From the NCBI GenBank assembly GCA_963921825.1, contig OY997593.1:70292039-70356038 (forward strand): a stretch of 64,000 nt of DNA, in the 5' to 3' direction. Under the pieces are notes generated by a model. It ran no database searches, had not been told where the DNA came from, and was given only the letters and a program-made list of their open reading frames with translations. Both the position numbers and the translations under genes were made by a program. Shown here in pieces: positions 1 to 11,645 of this stretch. Within the stretch, counting starts at the first letter, position 1, and every line of letters begins with the position of its first letter. Origin of the DNA: Erodium maritimum (taxonomy: Eukaryota > Streptophyta > Magnoliopsida > Geraniales > Geraniaceae).

Positions 1-853
1 AGATGCTTGTTGGAGCCTTCCTTGGAGGCCACTTCTTCTCTTCAAGGAACCTGCTAGGTCTCATGGGACCTGAACTTCTGGTGATTGTGTCCCTAAGGTC
101 TTGGTATACATGCCTGTTCCCATTTTGGTATGCACCAAAAGCCCATCCTTGCATGTACCTATATATACATAGAGAGAGAGAGAGTAAAACCCATGCAACA
201 TAGTTGTTAGGTCGATCGGGGTATACTTAACAACGACATTACAAATTCTGACGGGTATAATAATTCATACAATCAATCTGTAATGAGCGAAACTCGTAGA
301 CCGTTTAATTAACAGTCGTAACTATTTGGTTTCTACAACTTGTGTCTCTAAACAAAAATTCATAGCAATTTATATACCTATATATACTTCTTTAATTTGC
401 ACCATCTATCACAAAGTTTATAAATACAATAAAATAAACTATTTACCCTCACATTAAAGAAAAAAGACCTATTTATCTTCAATTGCAAATTGTCAAAATA
501 TCACACTTGAGGGGTATTTTAAGCAAGCATGCAATACACATATATATTTTAGTGTAAGGGTAAAAGTGTCATTTTCAAACATTTAGGTGACATGTGTAGG
601 GCACATGACCTATTTTGGACGGAAAATGTAACTAATTTTTATTGACTGGTACACATTAAAAAAAAGTACAAGAACACAAATTGCTAGGGTTTTTTGTTTA
701 GGGACACAAAACCGAATATGTAATGGTCGTTTTTGCAATTATCCCTTATATCTACCTGTAGTAAAGTGTGTATTCATAAGAATGTATGAATCGGCCTTTA
801 AATACGTATATACACCCGAATCGATCATGTAATTCATATCAGTGTAATTAGTT
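1..853. other. No recognisable gene; AT-rich sequence
   Basis: I recognise no gene here. The first 200 bases are less AT-rich and hold an open frame on the plus strand with no family resemblance, followed by a short GA microsatellite at about 171-184. The stretch 480-750 contains phrases typical of the hairpin MITEs found elsewhere in the window, including TTTTGCAATTATCCCTTA near 734-750, so it is probably a decayed MITE with one end no longer visible. Confidence 0.4.
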
Positions 854-2595
854 TTATTTTTTTGTGTATTGTAAAATGTAAAATGTTGACCTTGAAGATG
901 AGTCTGAGGTTGTGAGAGGAGACATCATGAATTGGCTTCTATTGTCCATGAATCTAGAGTTGGTATTCCTGTGATGAGCATTGGCTGCTTGGTACATGCC
1001 AATGATATGGTGATGCTCTCTTCCTTGGATTGGCCAGTTTGCTTGACACAATACTGCACACAATATTATGAACATTTTCAAACTTGAGCAATTGATTAGG
1101 GTGTGATCATAAGTTGGGGTATGAAATTGTACCTTGGCCAGACTCATCAAGCTTCTTGCTCCTATACATCTGTTTAGTTGATCACATGTAGCAAGTTTTA
1201 GAGAATCAATGGAGTTACAAAGAAAGATGACAAACATATACCTAAAATCGCTCCATGACATTGACTTCTTTCTAGTAAATTTCGATTTACCGAAAAGTTA
1301 AAACCGAAACTAATAGAGGTTTATTCACACCCCCAATAAGAGAGCATTCCCGTCGGGGTAATGCTAGGCTTACGAGCGATCGAAAACTTCTCATCATCTC
1401 CACTCGCTCACTCCAAGCTCTATGTGTCCTACTCATTTCTTGATTTTCGGGTTAAATGTAAAAACATACCCTAAAGTATTGATCACGCACTAGACAAAAT
1501 ATAGGCTAAATTTTTTTTTAAAAATAATTTATAAAGACATGTTAATGATCGGTAGCCAATTTGTAAGGCATGCAAATAATTTATGATCAGAATATAAAGA
1601 TATGTAAATGACACATGACATAAACTCAGGATATACTATGTATTTTGACACTTTTAAATTTTGGGGTAGTTTTCTATTAGTATTTAATGTATGTATGTGT
1701 TTATATTTAATCATTTTTTTATGTATTCATTTCTCATGTAGCATCATATCTTAACAATTTAGAAGCATCTCCTAGGAGAAAAAAAATACCATGAGATTAT
1801 CTCTCTCATCTAGTATTTTCTTGAAACAAATCAAGTGACATTATCAACGAAGATATTATGAACAAATAGAACTACATCTTATATTGGATACTATATAATG
1901 TGTTTATCTGAACCATCTAAACTACCCGTCGTGTTCAAAGACTCGAGCTTAACATCATGTTAAATCTCGACCCATATAATTAAAAAAAAATCAAACTTAT
2001 AAGAAACATATAACATATCAAGTGAAGAACAAATTAAAAATATATTAATTGAGCATGAGAATATAACAGATACATGCATACCTGCAAATGACTCTTTACA
2101 TGAGCAATGCTAAGCCCTTTCACATTCATCAAATGAAGAACTAACTTAGGAGTTGCTCCTGCACATAACAAACGTTGTTAATGATTTATCTTAAAATCAT
2201 CGTTAAAAAAACATGAACTTACTCTCTTGTCCACCAAGTTTCTCAACGGCTTGCACGAAAGCCAGGTGAAGATCGGGAGTCCATCGAAGCCTAGGCATTT
2301 TCGACCTAACGTATTGCCTAACCGATGTTCCCTCTCGGCCCTCCATGATCTTGCTGCTTAGATTACCATCCGATGATGTTTTCTCCTCCTCGTTGCTCAT
2401 AATGTGATCGTGTTCATCTTCTTCCTCATCGATCACCACCACTACTTCCTCGTTCAAATCGATTAATGTCGGTGAACACGACTTCCTTGGTGATGAAGTT
2501 ATTGGGAGGAAAGGGTTTTTGGGTTGAGTCGTGCTTTCGTTGCTGCTTCCACTCTTGTCTTCCTCTGATATCGTTAACGTCATTTTTTCAGTCAT
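854..2595 (-). CDS. GARP/G2-like (single MYB repeat) transcription factor, 4 exons
   Basis: This is a nuclear DNA-binding protein of the plant GARP (G2-like, KANADI-related) family, predicted at 228 residues. Coding exons on the minus strand are 2223-2595, 2082-2158, 1133-1169 and 854-1053; the borders are GT-AG and the total of 687 nt keeps one frame. Exon 1 encodes a Ser-rich and acidic N-terminus, then RSKMPRLRWTPDLHLAFV, the start of the B-motif. Exon 2 completes the helix-turn-helix up to the family signature AHVKSHLQ, and exon 3 supplies MYRSKK. The C-terminus is short, with His/Asn- and Ser-rich stretches. The start is the ATG at 2593-2595. The intron positions inside the MYB-like domain match this family. 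A possible 5'UTR exon lies near 3730-3830, with a good GTGAGT donor after CTATGATTAG. I cannot choose between close paralogues, so no symbol is given. Confidence 0.85.
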
Positions 2596-4267
2596 TACTG
2601 GTTCTTTTTATACGATGATTATTATATCATATCACCGTCCTTCCTTCGAGAATAATCATTTATGTTTCTTTCTTCCATCGGTTACTAGCTACTTGATTTA
2701 TCTTAAGATAATAACCTTTGTGTTATATTAGCTTCTTCTGTTCTTCGTTTCACTTGCTCATCATGCCTCTAGAGGAGAAAAAAATGGAGGGTTAGTGATG
2801 GAATTTTTTGAAAAGTTATATTTCAGAAATTAAAATGCTTAAAGAAAGGAAGTTAAACAATAGTGTATGTATAAATATAAATTACATAACTCATTTATTT
2901 TGAGAAGAACAAGATTCAATGCACTTGAACTCATTGAAAAGAGGAAAAACAAAAACATTTTCCAAAAACAAACATAATTCATCACAATTCACAATGCATA
3001 TAGGGCTTACAAAACTGTGGATCTCTCTTTGAAAAAAAAAACTATTCTATTATTTTAGAATAGGAGGATAGAGATTTTGATTCATCAAATCAAAGTGTTT
3101 GTTCTATGAAATCTCATAAGCTTTCAATTAAATCAATACATATAGAGTTGGATCAAATATTATTAGAAAACAAATTTAACTTCTTCAAAACCTTGTTTCT
3201 TCCCCTATATATGTGTCAACCTTCTATGATGATTCAAAACAATATTGGATAATAAAGTAATAATAACCCTAATTAAGCTCTAACATACCCTAGTACTTGA
3301 ACATGTCTTAGTTCTTAAATTAGATAATAATCATGTTTTTTCTACATGTCAATAAAAATACAAACAAAAAGAAAGTGAAACATGTTGACCTAATTACAAA
3401 GACCACACATGTATATAAAAGATTATGAAGTATAATTGCACTCGAAGATCTTCTACAAGTGAGAGAGAGAGAGTGGAGAGAGAAACTTGATCGATGAATA
3501 AGATCAATCTCGAGTTCTTCCTTTGCATGAAAACTCGATAACTAATGAAGATTCAAAACCCACAAAAGAACTTATTTGATTTTAAGAACTGAATTCAATA
3601 GATCGATCCAACCTCCGAATTTACAAAAAGAAAAGTATAGATCCCGAAACTAATCAAAACCCATAATCGAAAACACAAAAACACATACAAAGACCATATA
3701 ATTATACATAGTGGATCGATCAAACTCACCTAATCATAGAGTTGAGTGGTAAGAATTGAAGAACCATCTGCAAGAACAAAATGAAGAGAGATGAGAGAGA
3801 AGGAGAGAGAGAGGTGGCCAACTAGAGGAATAACATTATGAGTGTGGAAATGTCTCTCATGCTTCATAAATGTTGATTAGCTAGTGTTAATTAATTAATA
3901 GTGATGATGACATTTCAAATATTCTTGGGACTATTTTATAATAATTAGAATAATTAATACCAATAATAACAAAATAAATAAATGCACATATATAGAGGAA
4001 GACGATGGTCGGACAGACACCACTTGGTCTCATACGATATATTTGTAAATTAACAACATTAATTTATTATTATTTTCATGGGGGAGACCATTCTCTTTGG
4101 ACTGTTGAAAATCATGTGACATTTCTTTGCCTCCTCTTTCTCGTTTGATACTTCCTTTTCCATCTCCTCTCTCTCACCCGTGATAACGTTTATTAGTTGA
4201 CCTAAACATTTTTCTCTCATTTTGTTCCGATCCTTACTTTGCTCGGTAATATGGATGATTATACTTA
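2596..4267. other. Upstream region of the GARP gene, possible 5'UTR exon
   Basis: AT-rich sequence with no coding gene that I recognise. On the minus strand a segment near 3730-3830 ends at a strong splice donor (GTGAGTTTG) and follows CT/GA-rich sequence, which suits a leader exon of the GARP gene. A TATATATG box on the same strand lies near 3975-3985. GA microsatellites occur at about 3460-3485 and 3780-3815. Assigning these to the GARP transcript is inference. Confidence 0.35.
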
Positions 4268-4650
4268 GGGTTATTTTCATCTAACTATCTTAGCTATCTG
4301 GTTTTTTCATCTCACTACCTTAACTGTTTTTTTTGGCACCTCACTATCCTAGAATGTATATTTTTTTCACTTTCATACCCGCCGTCAATTTTCCATCCAT
4401 ATTTGGATGAAAACACTTAAAAATTCCATAATACCCCTCACTAACAATCAAATTTTCAAAAGTATGCCATTGATTTTCAAAATTTCTTCAAAAAATCAGT
4501 TTTGAATGTCACAAAGTGAGGTGCCATAAAAAATAGTTAGGGTATGAAAGTGAAAAAATGCATTCTAGGGCAGCAAGCTGCCACAAAAAATAATTAGGGT
4601 AGTGAGATGAAAAAACCTATATAGTTAGGGTAGTGAGATGAAAATAACCT
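4268..4650. mobile_element. Hairpin MITE, Mutator-like, 9-bp target duplication
   Basis: The element begins GGGTTATTTTCATCTAACTA and ends with the inverted match (GTGAGATGAAAATAACCT). The inverted homology continues through repeated phrases such as CACTACC/GGTAGTG and CACTTTCATACC/GGTATGAAAGTG. It is flanked by TTATACTTA (4259-4267) and TTATACTTC (4651-4659), a 9-bp duplication with one mismatch, as expected for Mutator-like elements. There is no coding capacity. Confidence 0.75.
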
Positions 4651-5337
4651 TTATACTTCAATATGTTTGTTTTTCAGATAACTACATCACTTCTTTGTTC
4701 TTTTGAAGTCATGTATATGTTTTGAAAAATTAAGATACCGTTCAGACGAATGTTTTAATCATGATATTTACGAATATATATACTGAAGTTTTTCTTTTCT
4801 TTTTTGTTGTGGTATGCTGAATAATATGTTATTCAATGACTTTATGTATATAATATGTTTAATTAAGTTCACACATATATGTATGAACTAGTGAGAAAAA
4901 TAGGCCGCAGATCGATGTATGTATATGTGTTTTCTTTGTGGACAGATCAATCCGATTGACCATTTTGTTTTTATCTTTCTTTCTACAGATTTATATATTT
5001 TTAAAACCCTAAGTCTATGTCTTCTTCTTCTAGTTCATGTTCCCCGTGGTCTTTTGTTTACACATTGCATATATTCTTGTCATTAGTCTACTGGTGAAAT
5101 ATATAATCGAGTAATAAAAATGTTTTGGATATATATAAGAGAATATATTTAAATATCTATAATAATCGATGCTCGGTTTTCAGATGATTATGTTAATGCT
5201 TAAAATCATCTGATACTTATATTGATTTTGACATTCAATACATCAGATACCTATATTGATTTTGACATTCAATAATAACATTAGGTTTTAAAGCTGACTC
5301 AGTTAAATTTTCATTGTTCATGCTAATATATAATGTA
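4651..5337. other. AT-rich intergenic sequence, nothing recognised
   Basis: I see no gene or bounded element. One short tandem duplication (about 30 bp, phrase ATATTGATTTTGACATTCAATA) occurs at about 5217-5276. Confidence 0.4.
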
Positions 5338-5345
5338 ATGATTTT

Positions 5346-5826
5346 TTCAAAACGGGTAACTGGAGAAGTGCATTACCGTAAATAAGTAACCAAACAATGT
5401 AAGGCGTAACCGTCCAGGGTTCCAGATATTTGTTCGGACCGACCGTAGCAATCCCAGCGCTCATAGACCCATAAAGACAGCCTACTTGACATCGTAGACA
5501 AAAACTTAGGACATCCCCTTACCAACGTCTCAAAACAACGAGACATAAAGAAAACAAATTCCTAAACCAACCTAACTAAAGACTTATTTGACATAGAAAG
5601 AAGTACAAAGCAGACCTAAAAACTGAACGTAGTGCCTTGAATGCGGATTTCCCGAGACTTCCCAGCACTGGTAGTCTAGGGTTTGTGGGTATAGTCTGTA
5701 GACGGACCCTCCCACCCCCGCCGAGTCTTCTCATTCTTCCAAAGGAGGCTGAGAGACCTCCGTCTGTTGAAAACCATGACTGCCAGCGGGCGTTGAGCGG
5801 CCCATCGAGGACGAGGCAGGCATAGT

Positions 5827-5858
<32 letters not shown>

Positions 5859-6487
5859 AGTACCTGGGATAGGACACCAGCGGCGACGTCAGGGGTGGTG
5901 CATCTGGTCAGGCTGACCTCCAGCGGCGACAACAAAGGACCGGGTACAGGGGCGCCGGGACGAGGGCTCCGTTCATCACCGAACCCGGTTTGTCCTTCAA
6001 AGGGGGTATGCTGCCGGCGAGACGCCGAATCTCGGGAGTGGGGCTATTGTCCGATGGTGTCGAGAAAGTGACACGTCGGGCAGAACATTCGACGGGGGCA
6101 GTGGGGCGAGTCGCTGGTGGTGCAGGTGTAGGGCGAGTTGCTGCTCGGGGGCAGGTTCGCGACGCAGCCCCACCGGCCGAGCGACGACCTGTTGCAAGCG
6201 ACCGAGCGTGGTCCAGGGACGACAGCGCTGGGTTGTGAACGGGGAAGCGACAGGAGTAGGTGGCTGCATGGTCGAGTCGGGAGAGGAGGCTGAACACGGG
6301 TGAGGAGCCAGAATGACGTAGTAACGGAACCAACGCCGATCTGGAAGGATCGTCGACGGTGAAGTGTATCCCAAGGGGTTATGGTTGACCTAATCAAGGA
6401 TGTCCGAGAGCTTGGAAGCAAAGAACTCCAATGATGAAGTGGGGGAAAAAGGAGGAGGAGGCTGCGCAAAGAAAGCCTCATAATGGG
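5346..6487 (-). mobile_element. GC-rich retroposon-like island, probably non-LTR derived
   Basis: A GC-rich block of about 1.1 kb sits abruptly in AT-rich DNA. It is flanked by ATGATTTT at 5338-5345 and 6488-6495, a possible 8-bp target-site duplication. On the minus strand the left edge reads into a short A-rich tail (CCCGTTTTGAAAAAA), as for a retroposed copy. Overlapping open frames of 80-145 residues occur on both strands, but none resembles a known protein; high GC alone creates such frames. It contains the 30-base G run described separately. The element class is inference: it could be a LINE 5' fragment or a captured gene fragment. Confidence 0.35.
5828..5857. repeat. Poly(G) run, 30 consecutive G
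   Basis: Thirty uninterrupted G residues on the plus strand, directly after CATAGTC. Such a run can form quadruplex structures and is hard to sequence, so the exact length is uncertain. Confidence 0.9.
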
Positions 6488-6495
6488 ATGATTTT

Positions 6496-8087
6496 AAGGC
6501 TATATGTTTCTCATTTTAATGTAATGTTTTATTATTTATCATGGATCTAAACTATAGATGATTGGTTATAGCATTAAAAAAGTTTCAATTACACAAATTC
6601 TATGTCTTCACTTCTTAGATGACATGTCTATTATATGTTAGACTCCAACATACATTTATAATACAAAATAGCTCCAAATTAAGTGTGATAAAGCTTGATG
6701 ATTCAAAGTCAAAGATATGCACAAAAACACAAACAAAAAGACACAAGAATTGCTCACAGGCACTTTTCTACAAGCCCTAATACACATTAAAGCAAAGGAA
6801 CTAAATAAATAAAGGAAAAACAGTTAGAAAAAAGGGTAAAAAGGCAAAAGTTAGAGATGATCTCTTTGTCTCTCTCAATAGTTAAATTCCCCAAAATTGT
6901 CTCTTTTCCACTACAATTTTCTCAATAGTCCAAGGATTTACTTTCCAAGGCATCTTAGAGAGAATTTGAACAATTTGTCTTCACATGCATATTATGAGCT
7001 GCAATACACCATTTTTATGATTAAAATTCTTTGGGAAGATAAAGAGAACCCAAAGAGGAATCATTTCAAGGATTAGGTTTTGTGCTACAAGACACTCAAA
7101 TTTGACTATTGGTTTTTGTGTACAATGACATGTTTTGGAGAGAGAGAGAGAAATTAAATGAAGACAAATATTCGAAGGATTATTATAGTAAGAGAGGGTT
7201 TTAATGGGAAATTATTAAAGAGAAGAAAAAAATTGGGTCTCGTGTGGTTAGGAAAATAAGGAATTCTCTTACCCTACATGGCAATAAAAAAATATTAGGG
7301 TTTCTGTCTTGTATTGTGCATGGGAGTTGACATTTCTATTATTTTTATTAGCCTTGCCATGCTACAATAATAGAATCTTTTCAAAATTATTCATTTTTAT
7401 TTATATATTGTGTTATTGTTGTATTGGACAGAAATATTTAAGTAACATGTTATCACTAAAGTACAAGATTGGGCATCCTCTCTCCTGCCTAATCTAATTT
7501 TTAGTTTTTTTTTTTTTCATTGAGGACTTGTAGATTAAATAAGAGAGACCGAACTTTTAAATTCAAGATACTTGAACTATGAATTAGGATCAAAAGTTCA
7601 TACTCAGTATATTTAAATTTTGAGTTAAGCAATGATCTTAAGAAGAAAATATAACATAGTCGAGTAGATAAATGAAAGTTTAATGTTTTTAAAGTTACTT
7701 ACTTGGTATATATATTAGAATATTTTTTACATCTCCGACGTTTGACCTTCCCAAGAGTGAAATGGTTCTTGTATTGTCCTCGCGGACCCTTCCGCCTCTC
7801 CCAATGAGTACTATTGAGGTCGGAGGTCACACGTAACACTAGCTTTTTGGTCATTAAGTGGTAGTAGTTCCACTTATAACTAGCGACAACATTCTCCCCT
7901 ATCAGCTCGCGGGAGCTAGCATCCACACGTTTGAAGATGGAGGAGGCCGTCCGCTAACTCTTCGGGGGAATTCCGTCTTACCATGTGCCAACATTTCTCT
8001 GGAATTGGGTTGGTTCGACCTGTCCTCACAGTCTCCAATAGTTATATTGGTGGTTTATTCCGCTGTCACAATATATACATATATATA
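6496..8087. other. Intergenic sequence, nothing recognised
   Basis: No gene recognised. From 6496 to about 7690 it is AT-rich with scattered simple repeats. A moderately GC-rich block at about 7730-8080 looks like a relic of an inserted element, but I see no terminal repeats and no recognisable protein. Confidence 0.35.
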
Positions 8088-8518
8088 GGACTGGTATCAA
8101 GTACAAACAAGGGCTTATTGTGCAAACTATGAACAAATCTGAGCCATAGGATCCGCCCAAAGTGATGTCAGCAGTGCGCACCAGATGCTGACACGTGGAC
8201 ATCTATATATAAAAACACTGCACCTTATTGTGCAAACTACGAACGCACCAGATGCTGACATGTGAGCGCGTGCGCGCACAATGCTGATAGTTTACATAGC
8301 ACGGTGTTGATAGATTAGTATAAATGTGCTGATAGCAACCTATCAGCACATTTTGTACTAAACTATCAGCATCGTGCTATGTAAACTATTAGCACTGTGT
8401 GCGCGCGCCTACGTGTCAGCATCTGGGACGCTCTGCTGATGTCACTTTGACCGCATCATATGGCTCTCGTATGTTCGTAGTTTGCACAATAAGACGCGTT
8501 TGTACTGGATAGCTACCC
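8088..8518. mobile_element. Hairpin MITE, 431 bp, in a TA-rich target
   Basis: The ends form an inverted repeat. Near the left end TACAAACAAGGGCTTATTGT, followed by GCAAACTATGAAC, pairs with GTTCGTAGTTTGCACAATAAG and GCGTTTGTACTGG near the right end. The arms continue inward: GTGCGCGCACAATGCTGATA pairs with the GCTGATAG...GTGTGCGCGCGC side, and the centre is an inverted pair around TGTGCTGATAGCAACCTATC. It lies between TATATATA stretches, so any target-site duplication cannot be placed exactly. No coding sequence. Confidence 0.7.
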
Positions 8519-9600
8519 TATATATATACCCATGGCGTCTAACTTTTATAACCTTCACGCTCCATCGGCTCCCGATGGGAGTCAACATTTTATTTTTGTT
8601 TGTCCTTTCCATGTTGGATCTAGTGTATCTATTTTACTTGTCTATCCCTTAAGATTTGCTCTTGTATTAAGGGGCTCGTCTATGATCCACCGTCTTATCG
8701 ACATTGTACTATGGTTTCCATTGACAAAAAAAGTTAATATATATTATATTTAAACTCGTATAGTTTTATCATCTTACAAATTTTTGTAAAATAAAAAATA
8801 GACTAAACTTAAAACTTATTAGGGTAATTTTTTGTATTTAAATAAACATGCTCACCCTCCACTTCTATTGCTATTTAAGTAGCTATCAGAATATTGAAAG
8901 TCTTAATTTGTATTTTGCATTAGTGGTTTCTACAATTGATTTAAGCGCATATCTTTTTGTTCTCATCCACATTAAGAGCTCAATTAATTAAACACGATAA
9001 GTTGACGATTAATAATTACTAAGGTGCACATCACTGCTTCCGTAGGCTTGTGTATGTTCCATCTACCACATTCATTTATTTTGAAAGCTTTAATGAAATT
9101 CATTCCTTACACCAATTTGGTTCCACGAAACTTGTCAACAGAATACCAAACGTGCCTTGACCACTATTCGTAGTTGACCACAACATCACCTAGATATGAT
9201 ATTTAATTTGATAATCAGAATTGAGATTAAGAATTTTTCAACTATAATTCAGCTACAGGACTCAGCAATAATATAAAGCAAGTGATGATAATTAATTTGC
9301 AAAATAACCATCATTTGCAATTTGCAGAGTGACCTTTTTCTTTATAATAATCAAATTACATTATTATTAATTTTAGCTTATAAAGAAACATTATTATTAA
9401 TAAAATCTCGGTTGAGCTTTACACATTTTCGATCGAGTTTTTTTATTAAGAATAAAACTAAAAATTTGTTTAACGAGAGTTACTTTTGTAAAGATTTTAA
9501 ACTTGAAGGTTACTTAATTAAGATGATATTATTTTAAAGCCAATTTACAAATTACTCTTATAATTTATTTATTAAAAATTACTCAGTATATATTACCCAG
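8519..9600. other. Intergenic sequence, nothing recognised
   Basis: No gene or bounded element recognised. The first 230 bases hold a short open frame without family resemblance. The rest is AT-rich. Confidence 0.4.
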
Positions 9601-9661
9601 GATAGAGATTGATAAGGAGGCCTCGGTGGAGGCCAAAGATGAGGATACACCGATGATGGCT

Positions 9662-9928
9662 TTAATTGCGGTTGTAGGGCCGCGGAGGCTGCTCAGAAGA
9701 GGGGATCCAGGCTAACGGTTGTGGTGATCGTGGGGATGCTGTGAGAAAAATTGGGGTGGGAGTTTCATGGGAACCGCAAGCGGCGGAGTAAAGGAGGAGG
9801 AGGAGGAGGAGGGACGCCATAAGGATGAGGTTGGATCGCCAAACCGATGCCGGGGAGGATCGAGATCTTCTTAAAGGATAAGCCTCCATTTGTGCTAGCA
9901 GTTGCAAAACCCTAAGAGAGCCTCTCAT
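9662..9928 (-). CDS. Unrecognised small open frame with a Leu-rich hydrophobic stretch
   Basis: An 88-codon frame in a small GC-rich patch (about 9610-9960), starting at the ATG at 9926-9928. A second in-frame ATG at 9818-9820 begins MASLLLLLLLYSAACG, which resembles a signal peptide, followed by a short Pro/Ser-rich tail ending RPYNRN. The Leu run is encoded by an AGG trinucleotide repeat, so the frame may exist by chance. I do not recognise the family: it does not end in a CLE or IDA motif that I know. I see no splice sites or promoter that would support it. Confidence 0.15.
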   Translation of the reverse strand: MRGSLRVLQLLAQMEAYPLRRSRSSPASVWRSNLILMASLLLLLLLYSAACGSHETPTPIFLTASPRSPQPLAWIPSSEQPPRPYNRN

Positions 9929-11606
9929 TGGGTATCTTTAGAAAACTCCGGGTGTAATTCGTCCAGTTACTTATATGTTTGAAATGAAGTTTACAACTAT
10001 TTAAGTCCCATCAATAGTATATCTAATGTGATAAAGACGTTATAATAAAGAGATATGCACATATTGGAAGGTCCGAAAATTAGGAGACTTATCGAAATTC
10101 CATCCAAAATATATTTTTGATATTACTTTCGACCAGCTCACTTGGGTTATCTTGATGGTGGAGAGATCTCACATCTCCTTAAGGTCGCATATAATCCCGG
10201 TGGGTACAGAAGCGGACCATGGATGTTAAACTACATTAGAATAAGATTTTCCTATATTTTTTCCGACAAAAAATATTATTTTCGACCTATGTAGTGTTTC
10301 TATGCATAGCATAACCTCAAGAAAAATGCCAATTAGAATTTATGAGCACACATAAAAATAGCAGACCACCTTCCCCATACAAACAACAAAACTAAGACAT
10401 TGGGTACAGAAATGTGATGCAGAGATTGCAGAGACCTATGTAATATGTTGTTTCAAAACTGTTCCTTGTCTTTTCCAGATCTTCCATCTTTTCCTGACCA
10501 TTTCTTTATTCAGTGATCTTGATCTAAAAAAACCTAGCTTTGTTTTTTTCTTTAAAACTTCGATGATGAAGATTGAGATCATAAACAAAGACCCATCTTC
10601 ATATATTCTAGCATTATTGTATCATATACATGCATATGATTCACTAAACTAATGTATATAGGTAAATATTGAAATGGGTTTTGTGTATATATTAAGATTT
10701 AAGAATCTATGATAGTGAATCGGTCTCAGTCACACTTGTGTTGGCTAAAGTGTCGCCGGAAACATAGGCGCCATGTGCGATCTCACAAGGGAGAGAGAGA
10801 GAGAGAGAGATAGGGTATAGAGCATATATGTGTTGTAGGGCACATGTCCTTGGTTTGGAGGAGATATGGGGTTTTGTTTCTTTTGTATGTATTAGCAAAT
10901 AGCAACAAAGCTTGTGTAGGGTTGGTGTGTGAATATACATGGTTTTTTGTTTTTATTCAACACATTCGCTTTTGTTTTTGATGTAGATCAAATTGAGGAC
11001 ATATTGATGTAACGGTTGAAAAATCCAAGAAAGCATCGGTGTCTGAACCTGATGAAATCTTAGTATTTTTCGGGTCGAAACGGGATCCCGAGCAAAACAC
11101 ATAGCTTTACCATGATCAACGATGTTTTTCTGCCATTTGAGGTGATCTGGAGGGGTAAATTCGTACATGTGGAATCCGGATGTTTATTTCCTCTTTGTTT
11201 TAGGGTTTGGGATTTCCTTTTTTCGTATTAGAACTTTTGAATTTAGTTTCCTTATTGTATTAGCACATTGGGGTTTAATTTCACTATATAAGCTCATGAG
11301 GTTTTGATTGTAAAGGCAGATTTTGAATTTATAAAGATAAAACCAGTTTGAGGCTCATATTATCTTGTTTGGTATTCATTGTAAATCAACGAATTTGATT
11401 AAAAAAACTCCATCTCCGCTATGTGTTCTACATCAATTTCTTATGGGTTTATTGGGTTTTATTATTACGTTTTCTTATAGAGTCGGGTTTTTCTTGGTCT
11501 CTCTTTTATACTAATAATATTGATCTTAAGTTTCATCAAAGAATAAACTCATTTACGTATGAAATATTGAGGTAAATTTCCAATGAATTGCTTATCAGTG
11601 TAATCA
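9929..11606. other. Intergenic sequence, nothing recognised
   Basis: AT-rich. A GA microsatellite lies at about 10791-10811. Open frames of 71-77 codons on the minus strand at 10707-10940 and 10953-11168 match no family that I know and lack supporting splice sites. Confidence 0.35.
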
Positions 11607-11616
11607 ACCAAAATAG
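11607..11616. repeat. Target-site duplication of the LINE, left copy
   Basis: ACCAAAATAG, matched exactly at 16236-16245. It is followed by the T run at 11617-11626, which is the poly(A) tail of the minus-strand element. Confidence 0.8.
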
Positions 11617-11645
11617 TTTTTTTTTTGAGATAATATGACATTTTA

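Noticed and set aside
5908-6481. Several overlapping frames of 125-145 codons
   Set aside because: All lie in the GC-rich island, overlap in different frames and show no family motif.
10707-11168. Two minus-strand frames of 71-77 codons as genes
   Set aside because: No family resemblance and no clear splice sites; one is partly encoded by a GA microsatellite.
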